Made by a program: the position numbers and the translations under genes. Positions 32,553-44,100 of a stretch of 64,000 bases of DNA are shown piece after piece; the stretch's first letter is position 1, and every line of letters begins with the position of its first letter. Origin of the DNA: Diplosphaera chodatii. Its lineage: Eukaryota; Chlorophyta; Trebouxiophyceae; Prasiolales; Stichococcaceae. Below the pieces are notes generated by a model that ran no database searches, was not told the origin of the DNA, and worked only from the letters and a program-made list of their open reading frames with translations. The stretch spans positions 62,001-126,000 of the forward strand of contig JAALGY010000049.1 in the NCBI GenBank assembly GCA_032358165.1. The letters run 5' to 3'.

Positions 32553-35204
32553 ATGAGTGGCAGAGCATCCAACAGGGGCACGCAGCCCAGCAGTCGCAAG
32601 CGAGGCATCTCCCGAGCTGCTGCCACAGCAGCCTGCGTCGCCTCTGTGCTCCTGCTCCTCTGGGTGTCCTCAGGCAGGACCGCTGGTAGGGCCTCACAGA
32701 GCTCTTCAGCAGCAGCTGGGTCAAGCACAGCGGTGAGGATTCTGCCTTGAAGTTGCCGATTGCTCAACGACAGCCAGGGTCAACGGTGTCTACCATCATC
32801 GGCTGCCTGCTCGCAGACCTTTAAGAGGGCCTTGAGGCAGTGGGATCGCCATGGGAAGGACTACCTGGGCATGTGCCTCTTCATCAAGGTCAGCAGCTGC
32901 TCCACGGCGGCAAAACACTACCCCACCGCATGACTGTGGCTGCGGGACATCCTCACCCCTCCGACTGTGCATGCAGGACCAGCATCGGGACGTGCGGGAA
33001 TGGGTTGCTCATCACCTGGCGATAGGTGCGGCGGTTGCTGCATCATTGGAGCCCCTCAAAGTGTGCGGCGGCGGGAAGTATGGATGTGTCAACGCAGCAG
33101 CCGCTCCTAATGCTGTTGGCCATCGCTTCAGCTAGCGTCATTCAGTCACCGCGTGATGCTGGCATGGCGACAGCGCTGGTGCACGAGCAAGCCTGTGGCA
33201 CACGGATGCCTCGGAGATGTCATGCCAATTGCCCTGCGTGCAGGCGCCAGCACGATCTACGTGCACGACAACCTCAGCGACCCGCCGCTGTCGGAGCTGC
33301 TGGCGGACCACATCGCCACCGGCGCGGTGCAGTACATCTGGTGGAACCATACCTTTGAGAGCGGTGGGCGCCTGCCCTGTAGCAGCTGTTGCTTTCTCAC
33401 CCTGCCATCGAGTGACATTTGCTCTGCAGTAACAGCACAGTGTACAGGATGGTGGAAAGTGGAGACAGGAGGTCGGCATGGCAGTTGTTGCGTGACCAAC
33501 CTCAGCAGCATGCTGACCTTTGTCGCAACACGCTGTGACGCAGGCGAGTATGGGAAGCCGCCAGAGTATTACAACAACCCGCAGATGCACTCCTACGAGC
33601 ACTGCCTGCAGTCTTTTGGGCCCCAGCACCAGTTTCTGGGTGAGCGTCTTTGGTGTCTGTTTGCTTTGGCACCATGCGCTGAAAGAACAACAGTCCATGC
33701 TGCATCGAGGCCTGCTCACCCTAGCTGCGGCTTGCGCTGAAGTGCCCATGCTGGCTCGCAGGCTTCCTGGATTCGGATGAGGTGGGAGTGGGAGCCTTGC
33801 TTTGCCTGCGTGATGCATGACACTGCTGAGGACAGTCCTGTTCCAGTGCTGCACCTGACGTGCGGCCTATGTGCACGCAGTTCCTGATCCTGCGGAAGGC
33901 CACCGGCACGCGCAGCCTGCCAGAGTTCCTGCGCAGCATGATGGCGCAGCAGGTGGGGCGTCCTTTCAAGCGGCAAGCGCTGAGCAGCTCGTGTGCGTCG
34001 CTCAGCGCATTCAGCATGTGCTTGTGTCAACAACAAAGTGCTGTCAGCCTGGCGGCGCTGACGTGGCCCTGCTGGCTGCAGGAGATTGGGGGACTCGCCG
34101 TGCACTGGCGGCTGTTTGGGTCCTCCGGCCACCTGAGGCGCCCCAACCAGCCGGTGCTGCAGGTCAGACCCCGTGCAGATATGGTTTGCGGCGCCCTCGC
34201 CACACTGGTGCATGCAGGCAGTATGCATCTGCAGCTCCATTCTGCACAGTGTGCAAACCTAGACTGCCAGCTGTGTCGCACTCAATGTGGCAGAGGTGGT
34301 CAGATCAGCCTCTGGGTCTTTCTGTGGCATGTACCGTGCTTTGATGCTTACTCTAGTTTCACTGCAATGCTCATGAGTGTGCTGCAGGCATTCACGAAGT
34401 GTACGTCGCAAACCAACTACATAAATCGTTTCGTCAAGGTTTTTGCTAACACTGACTACGCGTACCAGCCCAACAGGTGGGGTGTTGATGCAGTGTGTCG
34501 GTTGCACGGTGGAAGATGCCTGATAGCGACAAGGCCGCTGTTCGCATATGCCTTGCCTGCAACTACGCATGCAGACCCCCTGGGACTGTTCACATAGTCT
34601 GACATCATATGTCTGTGTGATTACATTCCTTGCATCTTGTGCCTGCGGCCTTCATCGGCAGTCATGGTGGCACTCCGCTGCAGGCACAACTTCTTGTACA
34701 ATAGCTCCAAGTTTGCGGTGAACGAGGAGTTTGTGCGTGTGTCGGGCTCCATGAAGCGGCCCTCGCTGATGAACAAGGTCGTCATCCACCACTACCAGAT
34801 CAAGTCCCTGGAGGTGCGTGACATCAAACCCCCTGCTGCGTCCACCGCAGCCCCAGAGGGATGCCGTGTTCTTCACGCCATGAACTGCCGCGCAAATCAC
34901 ATGCAGTCGCCACACCGCTGGCTCCCACTGGCCTGGCTCGCACTGCGAGAGTACCGCAGCAGCAGCGGGGTGCACCATGGCGACAGGGTAGCTCGACAAC
35001 ACCGGCACGTATTGGCACACCACATGTCATGTGTGCTTTCACATTCGCCGACTCTGCGCGTTCTGCAAACTGCAGGACTTCCAGCAGAAGCAGGCGCGAG
35101 GCGGCGGCAGCGGGCGCGGTCGCTCCGACGAGTTCTTCCAGAAGATCGACGCCAACTGCACCCGGACCTGCGAGGACGCGCTAAGCTACGGGCCGTACGA
35201 GTGA
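32553..35204 (+). CDS. GT92 (DUF23) family glycosyltransferase, type II membrane protein
   Basis: Eleven exons (32553-32732, 32817-32888, 32977-33025, 33244-33363, 33544-33639, 33762-33781, 33881-33952, 34082-34162, 34388-34476, 34684-34813, 35076-35204) join in frame to 345 residues. A basic N-terminus (SSRKRG) and one hydrophobic helix (about residues 22-42) form a Golgi-type signal anchor; a Ser-rich stem follows. The catalytic domain shows DQHRDVREWVAHHLAIGAS (usual K-E-N/D.EW..HH..G), IYVHDNLSD, EHCLQSFG, FLDSDEFL (the DxD-like metal/nucleotide-sugar motif) and GGLAVHWRLFGSSGH, then a HN.LYNSS and VIHHYQIKSLEDFQQK segment. GT92 enzymes are galactosyltransferase-like; the acceptor is not predictable. 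One exon is only 20 bp. Confidence 0.92.
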
Positions 35205-35494
35205 GGGTGAAAGCGGACGCCTGCCCGGTGCTCTCCGGCATGCGCCGAGGCCATGGCTGCCATAGTGGGGCCTGTCCGCTCGAGGCCTCAGGGTTGGCGC
35301 AGAGTGCATGGCCAACTGCATAGCCGACCGGCGGTCCACTCCAGTCAGGACCGGTTGGGACCACCAACACGAACAGAAACACAGCTGAAGTATGCAACAC
35401 TTATTCTATTCTGATAGGCCGATGTGGTTTGATTGTTGCTGTAGAGGTGTAGTTAGGCTAGCTCGTTATAGCATCAGTCTGCGAAGTGAGTGCC

Positions 35495-35499
35495 TGTAA
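35495..35499 (+). terminator. Candidate UGUAA polyadenylation signal for the GT92 gene
   Basis: TGTAA about 290 bp after the stop codon. It lies before the opposing signal at 35686, so the two convergent transcripts need not overlap. Confidence 0.45.
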
Positions 35500-35685
35500 T
35501 AGTGATTGCTGGAATACAGATGTGCTATGCATATAAGGCATCGGTGGTGCAAGGTGTCTCTGCGCATAAACGATGGTGCAACAGCATGCAAGCAGATGCC
35601 GAAGTCACAACGTGCGGAACACTCAATAATCCCGCAGCTGCAAATGATGCTGCCTTACTCTCCGTACACGTTGTTGCAATAATGT

Positions 35686-35690
35686 TTACA
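35686..35690 (-). terminator. Candidate UGUAA polyadenylation signal for the Rubisco activase-like gene
   Basis: TTACA on the plus strand, about 160 bp beyond the minus-strand stop at 35852. Between 35205 and 35851 there is otherwise only convergent 3' UTR or spacer DNA. Confidence 0.45.
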
Positions 35691-35851
35691 CCTCACTTGC
35701 CCACAGCCTCTCTCAGGTCACTTCAGCTCTAGTAGGCTACCAGGCATGGCGGTGGTGTGTCACACCCCACGCACATCTTCAGGCCCCAGCGGATCCTGCG
35801 AGCGAGCCTATCAGCTCATCAGGTGGCGGTGCACCAATGCCCGCCCCACGC

Positions 35852-38800
35852 TCAGCCCTGCAGCCCAACCAGGGACTGGCGGATCTTGCCGGTGGACTTC
35901 ATGTACTCCTTGCTGAGGCGCTGCCGCCCCACCTCCTCCTGCTCCGTCTGTAGTTAGCAAGCAGGGAAGTTTCAGGGCTTACATCACTGCGACAACGCCA
36001 TTGCAAGCACACATCTGCATCATCAGCCGCGGGCAGTGCCCTGAGCATCCTGATGTAAGCATGCGGACGCCGCAGCAGTCCGACTGCAGAGACGGGGTAG
36101 ACCTAATGCAGGCAGTTGCTACGATGTGCCTGCAGGGCCAAGCAGCTGGCAGCTGCACACCATGTGCAAGTACTGCTGATTCTTGGATCCTTGGATAGAC
36201 ATTGAGGACCCACCCTGAGGCGGCGGCCCTCCGCCATCAGCGCGTCCAGGCTGACGTCGTCGGTGTTGAACTCTGGCAGCCGGTCCCTGCACAGCCGCAG
36301 GCACTCAAACCTCAGCCTGGCCCCGAGCAGTCAGCAGCCGGAGAGGAGCACACACAGTCACAACGTGTGTGAATAGCATCCAGTGGCCTTCATGCTTGGT
36401 GTACGCCACATGGGCTCTGAGACAAATGCAGGACGCATGTTGCTGCCAAGCTGCAACTTCTCGCCCTCAACCGCTAGCCCCTGAGTTTGAATCCGTGGCC
36501 CGTACCACCAGAGCAGCAGGGTTTCCAGGTCCTGCAGCTCACTTGTTCAGCAGGCGGCTGCCCAGCTGGCTGAGGTCTGCGTCCTCGGTGATGTCGGAGT
36601 TGATGACGTCCTCCTTGATCCACCTCCGGATCTGGTTGTCGTATGTGCCCGCCCTGCAGCCCAGCCACAGCCGGTCACCGGGGAAGCCCTGACTGCGCCT
36701 TGGTACAGGCAGCATCATGCGCAGCGTGACAGTACAGCAGCCGCACCACAAGCTCATCAGCACGGGTCATGTGCGCTGCCAGACGCTAGACCCTGGGGTG
36801 CGCCGCCCACCTGATGGCGCCGTAGAAGTCCAGCGGCTGGTCGGGGAAGGCGTCCAGCAGCTGCTCCAGGTCCGCCTGCGTCACGCCGTCGTCCTGCAGC
36901 AGGTGTTTTATACAGTGGGAATTAGGTTGGTCAGCATGTGTGTATATGATCACCACCTGCATATCATACTTTTGATTCCAAGTATCTAAGGGTTTTGTTT
37001 TTTCTTGATGTAAAAATAACAATTTTACATGCTGACCAGCCTGCGTGCTCCCTGCCAACACCCGTTGCAGCCAGGCGCAGGTGTGCAGCTGCATGCCCGC
37101 GTGCACACGTTGCGGGACGATGAGCACACACACACCGACGACGTTCAGTCCTGCGCACCTTGTACATCTGCAGCAGGATGGCCAGGAGGTCCTGGCGGTT
37201 GGGCTTCCAGTAGAACTGCTCCATGCGGCCGTTGCGGATGAGCGGCGCGTACAGCGTGCTGAAGTCGTTGCCTGCAGGTGGCAGCGTGAATGCTCGAACT
37301 CTGGCACTGGGAAGTGTACACAGAAGCACATGTGCCAGCATAGGAGCTGACCCATTAGGACGCTGTACTCAGCATTTTTATCGGTCTGTGCTCCCTGCGC
37401 CTCGCATGGTGCCGCAGCTGCTTTGGCGCGTCTGCCATGACAGTGCAACATGAAAACGACTGGTCCCAGCTGCTTCCCCCAAGCGACCGAGTGACAGCAG
37501 CCATGACGATGCCTTCTCAGCTGGAGGCTTGCCTGTCAGGATGATGGGAATGCGACGGATTATGTCGCCTTGCCGCCAGCTGCCGCCGCCAGACACTTGT
37601 GTCGGGTCATCCGCAATGTTCATGAGCGTTCCAACTGAATTCTGGTAGGCGCAGCAGGAACAGCGCGCTTGTGAGCGTGTTGTACAACGGCAAAGCAGCA
37701 TGCATTTGGTTCGTCCTTACAAATGGGTACCATGTGTCACACACATGGCGGCATGACTGCCAAACTGAACAGTTCAGTACACCACGATACGTGTTGCAAA
37801 CCGCACCTGGTTGTTGACGGTGACCTGCGTGTGCTTGAAGTGGCCCAGCCCGGCGTCCAGGTCGTTGATCAGCAGGCAGCTGAGCTTGCCGCGCACCCGC
37901 GACAGCTCGGCCGCCTTCCTGTACCGCTCCCTGCACAAGTGCCCGCCACCCAGTGCTCAGAAGTAGCAACCACGGCAGCCACGAACCAGAGGGCGGTCTG
38001 GTCCACGCCGGATGGAGCAGGTAGACGTCACCTGATGCACTGATGCATTGCGCCGACTTGCTGCACGGCCCATCAGCTGTGCAGCTGCTTTTTGTCTGTG
38101 TAATATGCCAGTGTCTAGTGCAGCACCTGATGAGGCGGCCGGGGGTTCCAGCCCATTCGTGCTCCAACTCGCCGGCGCTCATGATGATCGGCTCCACCCT
38201 GCAGCGAGACGAGGCGGCTCAGGAAGCTCATGCCCAGCTGTCACCACCCGAGCCAACCGACCTTGATGCCAAGGCTGGCATGCTCATGTCGACGGGGAGC
38301 TAGGCTGGTCGTCGGCCATCCTCAGCGCCGTGTGTACGCTGCTGCTGCTCATGATGGATAGGACATCTCCTGTACATCTCCAGATGCACAGGACTTTCAA
38401 AGGTTTATCAAGGAAGCTGGGCGCACACCCCAACTTCTTGAAGGCAAGCTCCGTCATGAAGGTCTTGCCGCAGCCCTTGGGGCCCCACACGCCCAGCATC
38501 ACCGGCACCCGCACCCCGATCAGCGTGTCCGTCATGAAGTTCTTCACGATATGCATCTGCGCCACACACATACAGCAGGTCATAGCTGGGCTTGCGCACG
38601 CAGTGTGTGGCGCTGTGGGCCATTCAGATTGCCAGTGTGTGCTGTCCAGCAGAGATTTTGGTGGGCAGGATCCTGTTTTCATACGTGGCAGCACCCTCGG
38701 AGCAACAATATTGGGACCGCAGGACAACCATATGCACAGCTAATGCCACGTTTACATTGAAGGCCAACTTACAATAACGATGCTGTTGCAAACGAAAGCA

Positions 38801-40429
38801 TGCTGCTCTTGCGAAGGAGTCAGTGAGCAGCCACTCACCGTGATGGCCTCCAGGAACTGCGGCGAGATGTAGTAGTCTCCGTACAGGTTGTCGTACCTGC
38901 AGGTGATCAGCGCCGTCATGAGTCAGGTTTCCAGCGCTGTGCTATCCTTTGAACAGTGTATAATACCTCTGCGCAGGTGGGCAAGACATGATGAGGCGCA
39001 GCAGAGCACGGGGAGTAGTGATGGACGGGTAGCGCACTTCCTGAACTCAAAGCCACGCAGGCTGCCGTCGGCGATGTCGGACTTGGACCCCAGTCCGAAG
39101 GCCGCGTTGCCATGGAACAGCGGGTCCAGCCCGAGGCCTGCAGTGGCGCCTGCAACAAACACCACGGTATACATTTGGGACAGAACCGTGCACAGCACCG
39201 TGTCTCAAGCACGGGGGTGCAGGAAACCCAGCCCCAGCTGCTGGTAGCTAGCGCATGAGGTCCGGGATTCTGTATCGTCGAAGGTTGCTGCAGATTTCTG
39301 CTGAATGTGACGGCGTGCAAAACCCCCCAGGTGTCCAGCAGCTCACCGACGTCCACATTGGTGTTGTAGTCGGCATTGCCCAGCTCGAAGAGGAAGTCGC
39401 CGCCGCCGCCACCCCGCGCATCCTTGGCGTCCCAGCTGGAGCGCAGCTTGCGCTTGGCCGCCTCCCGCTGCGCCTCTGGCAGCTTCGCGACGGCCGAGTC
39501 CAGCTGCTGCTCTGTGGGCGGCTGCGCTTGCGCCTGCTGTTGCTGCTGCTGCTGCTGCTCTTCAGCTGGGCTGCTGGCCTGCGGGTCAGCGGCGGCAGCG
39601 GCGCTGTCTGCCGCTGCGGCCGCGCCGGCCTCCGGGGGCGTCTGGTCCGGCAGCTGCTGCTGCGGCGCCAGCCACTCCTGGCTGCCGACAATGGCCGGGT
39701 CAGCAGCGCCAACACCGCCGCCATCTGCACTGCTGTTGGTGCGACCCGCTGCCACACTCGGCTGTGCACTGCTGCCATTGGACGCTTGCGCGCCGTTGCC
39801 GTCTGGCTGCACGGCAGGAGGCTGTCCTGAGGACGAAGTGGCTGTGCTGGTCTCGCAGCTGAGTCCGTCAGGTTGAAGGTTTGCTGCAGCGGCCGGATCG
39901 CCGCCCGCCGCTAGGCTGTCAACAGCGGAGACTGCAGCGTCCCGCACAGCGCCCGCGAGCTTGTCCAGCACGCCGGGCTCGTTGTCGCCTGCAGTGCAGC
40001 CGGGATGACCACCGTGGGTCACCCATGATCGGACCAGCGGGGCAATGCTGATACCCTTGATGGTGGTCGTCTGAAGGTTGCATGCCTCAAGCAGCCAACG
40101 CAGCATAAGATGATGTGACAGTGACATCCGGAACATCAAGTATACAGCGGTCGTGGTGTGTGCATCTGCATGGAGATCATGTCACGCTCACCTGATGCCT
40201 TCACGGCCCGCACATCTGCATCGCTGCTGCCCTCATTCAGGGGCGAGGCAGCCACGATCTGCTTTCCGCTGTGCCGCAGGGTGCGACAGTCAGCATGGCG
40301 TGGGCGCCTGGCTGTAAAAGCGCCCGCCATGTGCACCTGCAGCTTCTGCCCAGCACTCTGTGCAGCATTGCGGGCCTGTTGCAAGCTGCCGGAACGTCCT
40401 TGCAGCACACTCATGTTCAACCGCTTCAC
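35852..40429 (-). CDS. Rubisco activase-like AAA+ protein with long disordered N-terminal insert
   Basis: Thirteen exons (40192-40429, 39347-39988, 39038-39149, 38839-38896, 38429-38556, 38127-38198, 37807-37930, 37533-37641, 37159-37271, 36811-36893, 36543-36653, 36214-36316, 35852-35947) join in frame to 662 residues. The Arg/Ser-rich start suggests a plastid transit peptide. Residues 80-293 are Ala/Ser/Gln/Pro-rich, including a polyQ run. The AAA+ domain has DNLYGDYYISPQFLEAI, Walker A GPKGCGKT (about 375-382), IIMSAGELE, Walker B LLINDLDAG (about 434), TQVTVNNQ, GTLMNIADDPT and sensor/arginine region NDFSTLYAPLIRNGRMEQFYW. The C-terminal part includes RLSKEYMKSTG. TQ.TVNNQ and LSKEYMK fit the Arabidopsis At1g73110-type paralog better than canonical RCA. 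Its role on Rubisco is unproven. Intron 8 has a GC donor (37532). Confidence 0.9.
39535..39560. repeat. CAG/CTG repeat encoding polyglutamine
   Basis: Tandem CTG units on the plus strand encode about eight consecutive Gln in the disordered insert of the Rubisco activase-like protein. Confidence 0.85.
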
Positions 40430-41123
40430 TGCTACAACTCCTAAGCGTAGATGGCCGATAACGGTTGCCCCTCAAATGTAGCTGGTACAACCTGCTGTGC
40501 ACAGTGATATACGGCTGCTTCTGCGATGATCAGCAGCTCATGGCAGAGCAGATCAGGACCAGACCCAAACGAGTCTGAGAGAATGGTAACTTGCAAGTCG
40601 GGTGGGTTTCGAATGTTGCGCGGCGCCGTGATCGGGTGGGCCAGCGCGCTGTGGACCATGAAGTTCAGGAAGCAGTTGTCAGACACGATTCGTACACGAA
40701 GGCCTCACCTGCCAGGCAGCAGGACGCATCACGCAATTTGAATTGGCTTGATCGCCCGTTGCCAACGGTGGCATAGCAATGGCACCTCCTCGATCCTAAC
40801 GATTGCTGCGATTGTGCTTCCATATTGCTTGCTTCATGGCATTGGTACGCTTGTAGTGAACACGGGTGTGTTGCCGAGGGCATCATGTCCCAGACGGCCG
40901 ATCCACCGGCCTCACAAGCCGGCACGCAGGGCAGCCAGCCGGATGCTGCAAACTGTACGTTGATCATTGCGTAGATGATTGTCATATGCTTTCACATGAC
41001 CTTCCGCGACTGCAGCCGTTTGCTATACCATACTTGCGGCTGGGTAGTCTGCTGATCGGGTGCATATGTGACGCACAGCCCAACGGGGACCAACGTCAAC
41101 AGGAAGTCGATATGCATGCACAG
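40430..41123. promoter_or_regulatory. Divergent intergenic region, Rubisco activase-like / CDCA7-like
   Basis: About 700 bp between the activase-like start codon (minus) and the first CDCA7-like exon I can recognise (plus). It should hold both promoters and the missing start exon of the CDCA7-like gene; I could not choose that exon. Confidence 0.4.
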
Positions 41124-44100
41124 GTTCCGAGGGTGACAGGAAGCTCAAGAAGGCGCGGAACAAGAACCCAGGAGTGCGTACGCAGGTGCGAACATACCAA
41201 AGACATCTGAGCAGTCTGTGGATGATGCTGTGATGCATTGCACAGCAGCTGTCTTGAAATTGTTCGTGGCAGGCTAGTGAGTTTAGTACAGCCTCCACAC
41301 AAACACTTGCATGGGGCTTTCAGGTTGTGAGCTGATCAAATGGCCGTCTGTCACACCAGGGTGGGCGCATCTACGACAGCGAGAACGGTACCACATGCCA
41401 CCAGGTGTGGCCCCAGCCTACACAATCACGCTCAGTGATAACAAGTCGCTCCAAATATAGCGACGCCTGCTGCATAGGAATAGATGGTCAATGCAGTGGC
41501 AGATGCGCGCTTCTGCCCAGATGTCCAGCAACTGATGAGAGTGTGCTGCTATGACAGTGCCGGCAGAAGACGGTCGAGGTGAAGGCCAAGTGCACCAAGT
41601 GCACGCTGCACTGGTGCCCGCGCTGCCTGCTCAACCGCTATGGGGAGGAGGTCGCCAAGGTGCCTGTGCTCTCTTGCATGCATGCATGCACCTGCCGACG
41701 TCGTTCTCACAACCTTTGACAGTGCATGCGCAGACTGCGCGAGCTTCGCTGCAGTTGCACGCTGCTTCAATTCACTCGATAGTACACTTTCGGTACATGC
41801 CCATGTGGCGCACTTTGCCCGGTAGCCTTCAACTGGGCCCAGCCAGATCATGCAGCTGCGCCTGCTCACAGGTGTCGAAGCTGGAGGAGTGGCCCTGCCC
41901 ACGCTGCCGCAAGCTGTGCAACTGCAGCAACTGCCGCAAGGTGTGCGCTCGGGCAGCCTGAACAGGACGGCAGGCACTTGCGGTCTCCTGTAGCGCCGCC
42001 TCTTGCCAGCCATGGCTGTCATTAGCGACCGCGCCCATCAATGTAGACATTTGCGGCACGGTTGAGCCGCCGTAGAATCAACGGCTTGCACTGCATCATG
42101 CAGAGGCAGGGGCTGGGCGCGACGGGCATCCTGGCAAACCTGTCGCGCGCAGCAGGGTTCGACTCGGTGTCCGCGCTGCTGGAGAAGAACCCGCATGCGC
42201 AGGTGCTGGGCTGCTTCATCAGTGTGATCATGCGCCAGGCGAATGGAGAAAGCATCCCAACGACACTGTGCTGCAGTGGTTGAGCTGCATCATGATCAGG
42301 AGCACGCGCGTCCAGGTGCTTTGGCTTTGCAGCCTGCATGCAGTACATCTGTACCTGCCTCGTTTACGTCTCTCGTGCCATGTTCCACTGCATCTGCTGC
42401 AGCGCCCATCAACGCCGCCTACTTCGCCCAAGGGCCTGGTCAGGCCCAAGCAGCGGCCTGGCAGCAGCCTGAGCCAGGCGAGCTCCGGCAGCCTCCCGCT
42501 GCAGGGCAGCCAAGCCAACGGCAGCCAGCCTGCCGGCAGCCCCACGGCCGCAGCAAAGAAGAGGCCAGGGGCAACACTGAATGGCGGCAACGCAAGGGCT
42601 GACCTCAGGGAGGCCGGTGACAAGGACAAGGCCAGCCGCCAGCGCAGCGAGACGGTCTCCCCCAGCAAGAGGGCGCGTGCTACCAGCTCAGCATCTCCTG
42701 CCAAGCTGGCGGTGCAGGGCGGCAGCGCCTCACAGTCACCAGGCAAGCCGTCACAGCCAGCGATGCAGCCTGCAGCCAACAACCCGCGGTCGCCTGCACC
42801 GGACACAGCGACCAATGGCACTGGCGGGCAGCCGAAGCAGGTCAAGAAGGCAGGGCGTGCGGCAGCCGGCGGCGGGTTCCGCAAACCGCCACCGCTGCTG
42901 CTCAACCCCAAGGCCCGGGCGCTGGCCGACGTGTCGCCAAGTGCCGCAGCGGCGGCAGCAGCAGCTGGGCAGGGCGCGGGTGATGGCATTGTCGCGGCTG
43001 ATGGCGTGCAAATGAGCAACCCTGCTCTGATGAAGGTGCGTCCTCCAGCAGCTGGCAATGTCGAACTTGCTGTAGGATCAGATAGATGGCCTGCGCTTCT
43101 GTCACGCTTGTTTGTTGCCTGGCGTGTGCAATCATTTACAGGCCATCAGGATCACGTTTTCACAAGAGGAAGGTGCACGGCCTGCAGGCTGCGAAGAAGC
43201 AGCGTACGCAGCAGGAGCTGGTCCATGAGGCTGAGATTGGGCCGCCGCCGCAGCCCATGCCGGTGTGTTCAGCTTCTCGAAACGAGTCCAGCAGTTGCCG
43301 GCACCTGGTCTGCACCTTTCGGCATGTGTCAAGCAGGCTGGCAGGCAATTGCCGTCACCTGGTGCTTTGCATCGCAGGCGCTGCGGTGTTTAGCGCTGTA
43401 TGTCGGCGGCAACGGCGCCACGCCGACGCCCATGCCGACGGGCTGCTGCCCTGGCGACTTGGCCGAGATCCTGGAGTTTCTGCAGGTGACGTCCAGCACT
43501 GTCACACGCAAATCGTTTTGTAGCAGCACCCAGCTCGAGCACCAGTGGTTGCTGCAGAGCCTGCGCTGTGCTTATCTGGGCTTCCGAATGTCATGTCACG
43601 CTACACCGGCCTGAGCACATGAGATTTGAATGGCATGGTTTGTGATCAGAAACAAGGCTAGTGTTGCCTGTAGCACGAAAGCATTGTGGTGAACATGCTG
43701 GTACCTTGGCACAGGCTTTTGGCAAGGCGCTGCAGCTGCAGTGGGTGCAGCCGGGGGATCTGGCAGCGCAGTTGCTGGGCAGTGGCCCCCCTGGAGCCAC
43801 TGGGGGCGTGAAGCCGCGCGGCCGGTCAGCAGACGCCCCTGTTGTTGCGCTGCACACCGCGCTGCTCGACATGGTGCGGTGCAACTGCATCAAGGTGAAG
43901 GTGCCAGACGCACAACCTAGAATGCACAAACAGCCGAGGTGGTGCTGCTGAGCACTTGGCTGCACGGCTGTGCAGGTGGCGGATGCGCATGAGGAGCCGG
44001 TGTGCGGCAAGGGACCAGACACATGGCAGCACCGTTTTGCGCCGTGGCTGGCGTGCGTTGCGGCCGGCAGCGGCTCTGGGGCAGCGCTGACAGCAGCGCC

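Noticed and set aside
39301..39346. Weak gttttg donor after LLDTWG in the activase-like gene
   Set aside because: It breaks the phase of the next exon. The stronger gtgagc donor at 39346 restores frame exactly.
39255..39876. Plus-strand open frames of 166-191 codons
   Set aside because: They mirror the disordered exon of the Rubisco activase-like gene and encode poly-Leu and poly-Cys runs from CTG/TGC repeats.
42228..43058. 276-codon minus-strand open frame
   Set aside because: It is antisense to the Ser/Pro/Ala-rich linker exon of the CDCA7-like gene. Low-complexity GC-rich coding DNA leaves the opposite strand open; there is no family resemblance.
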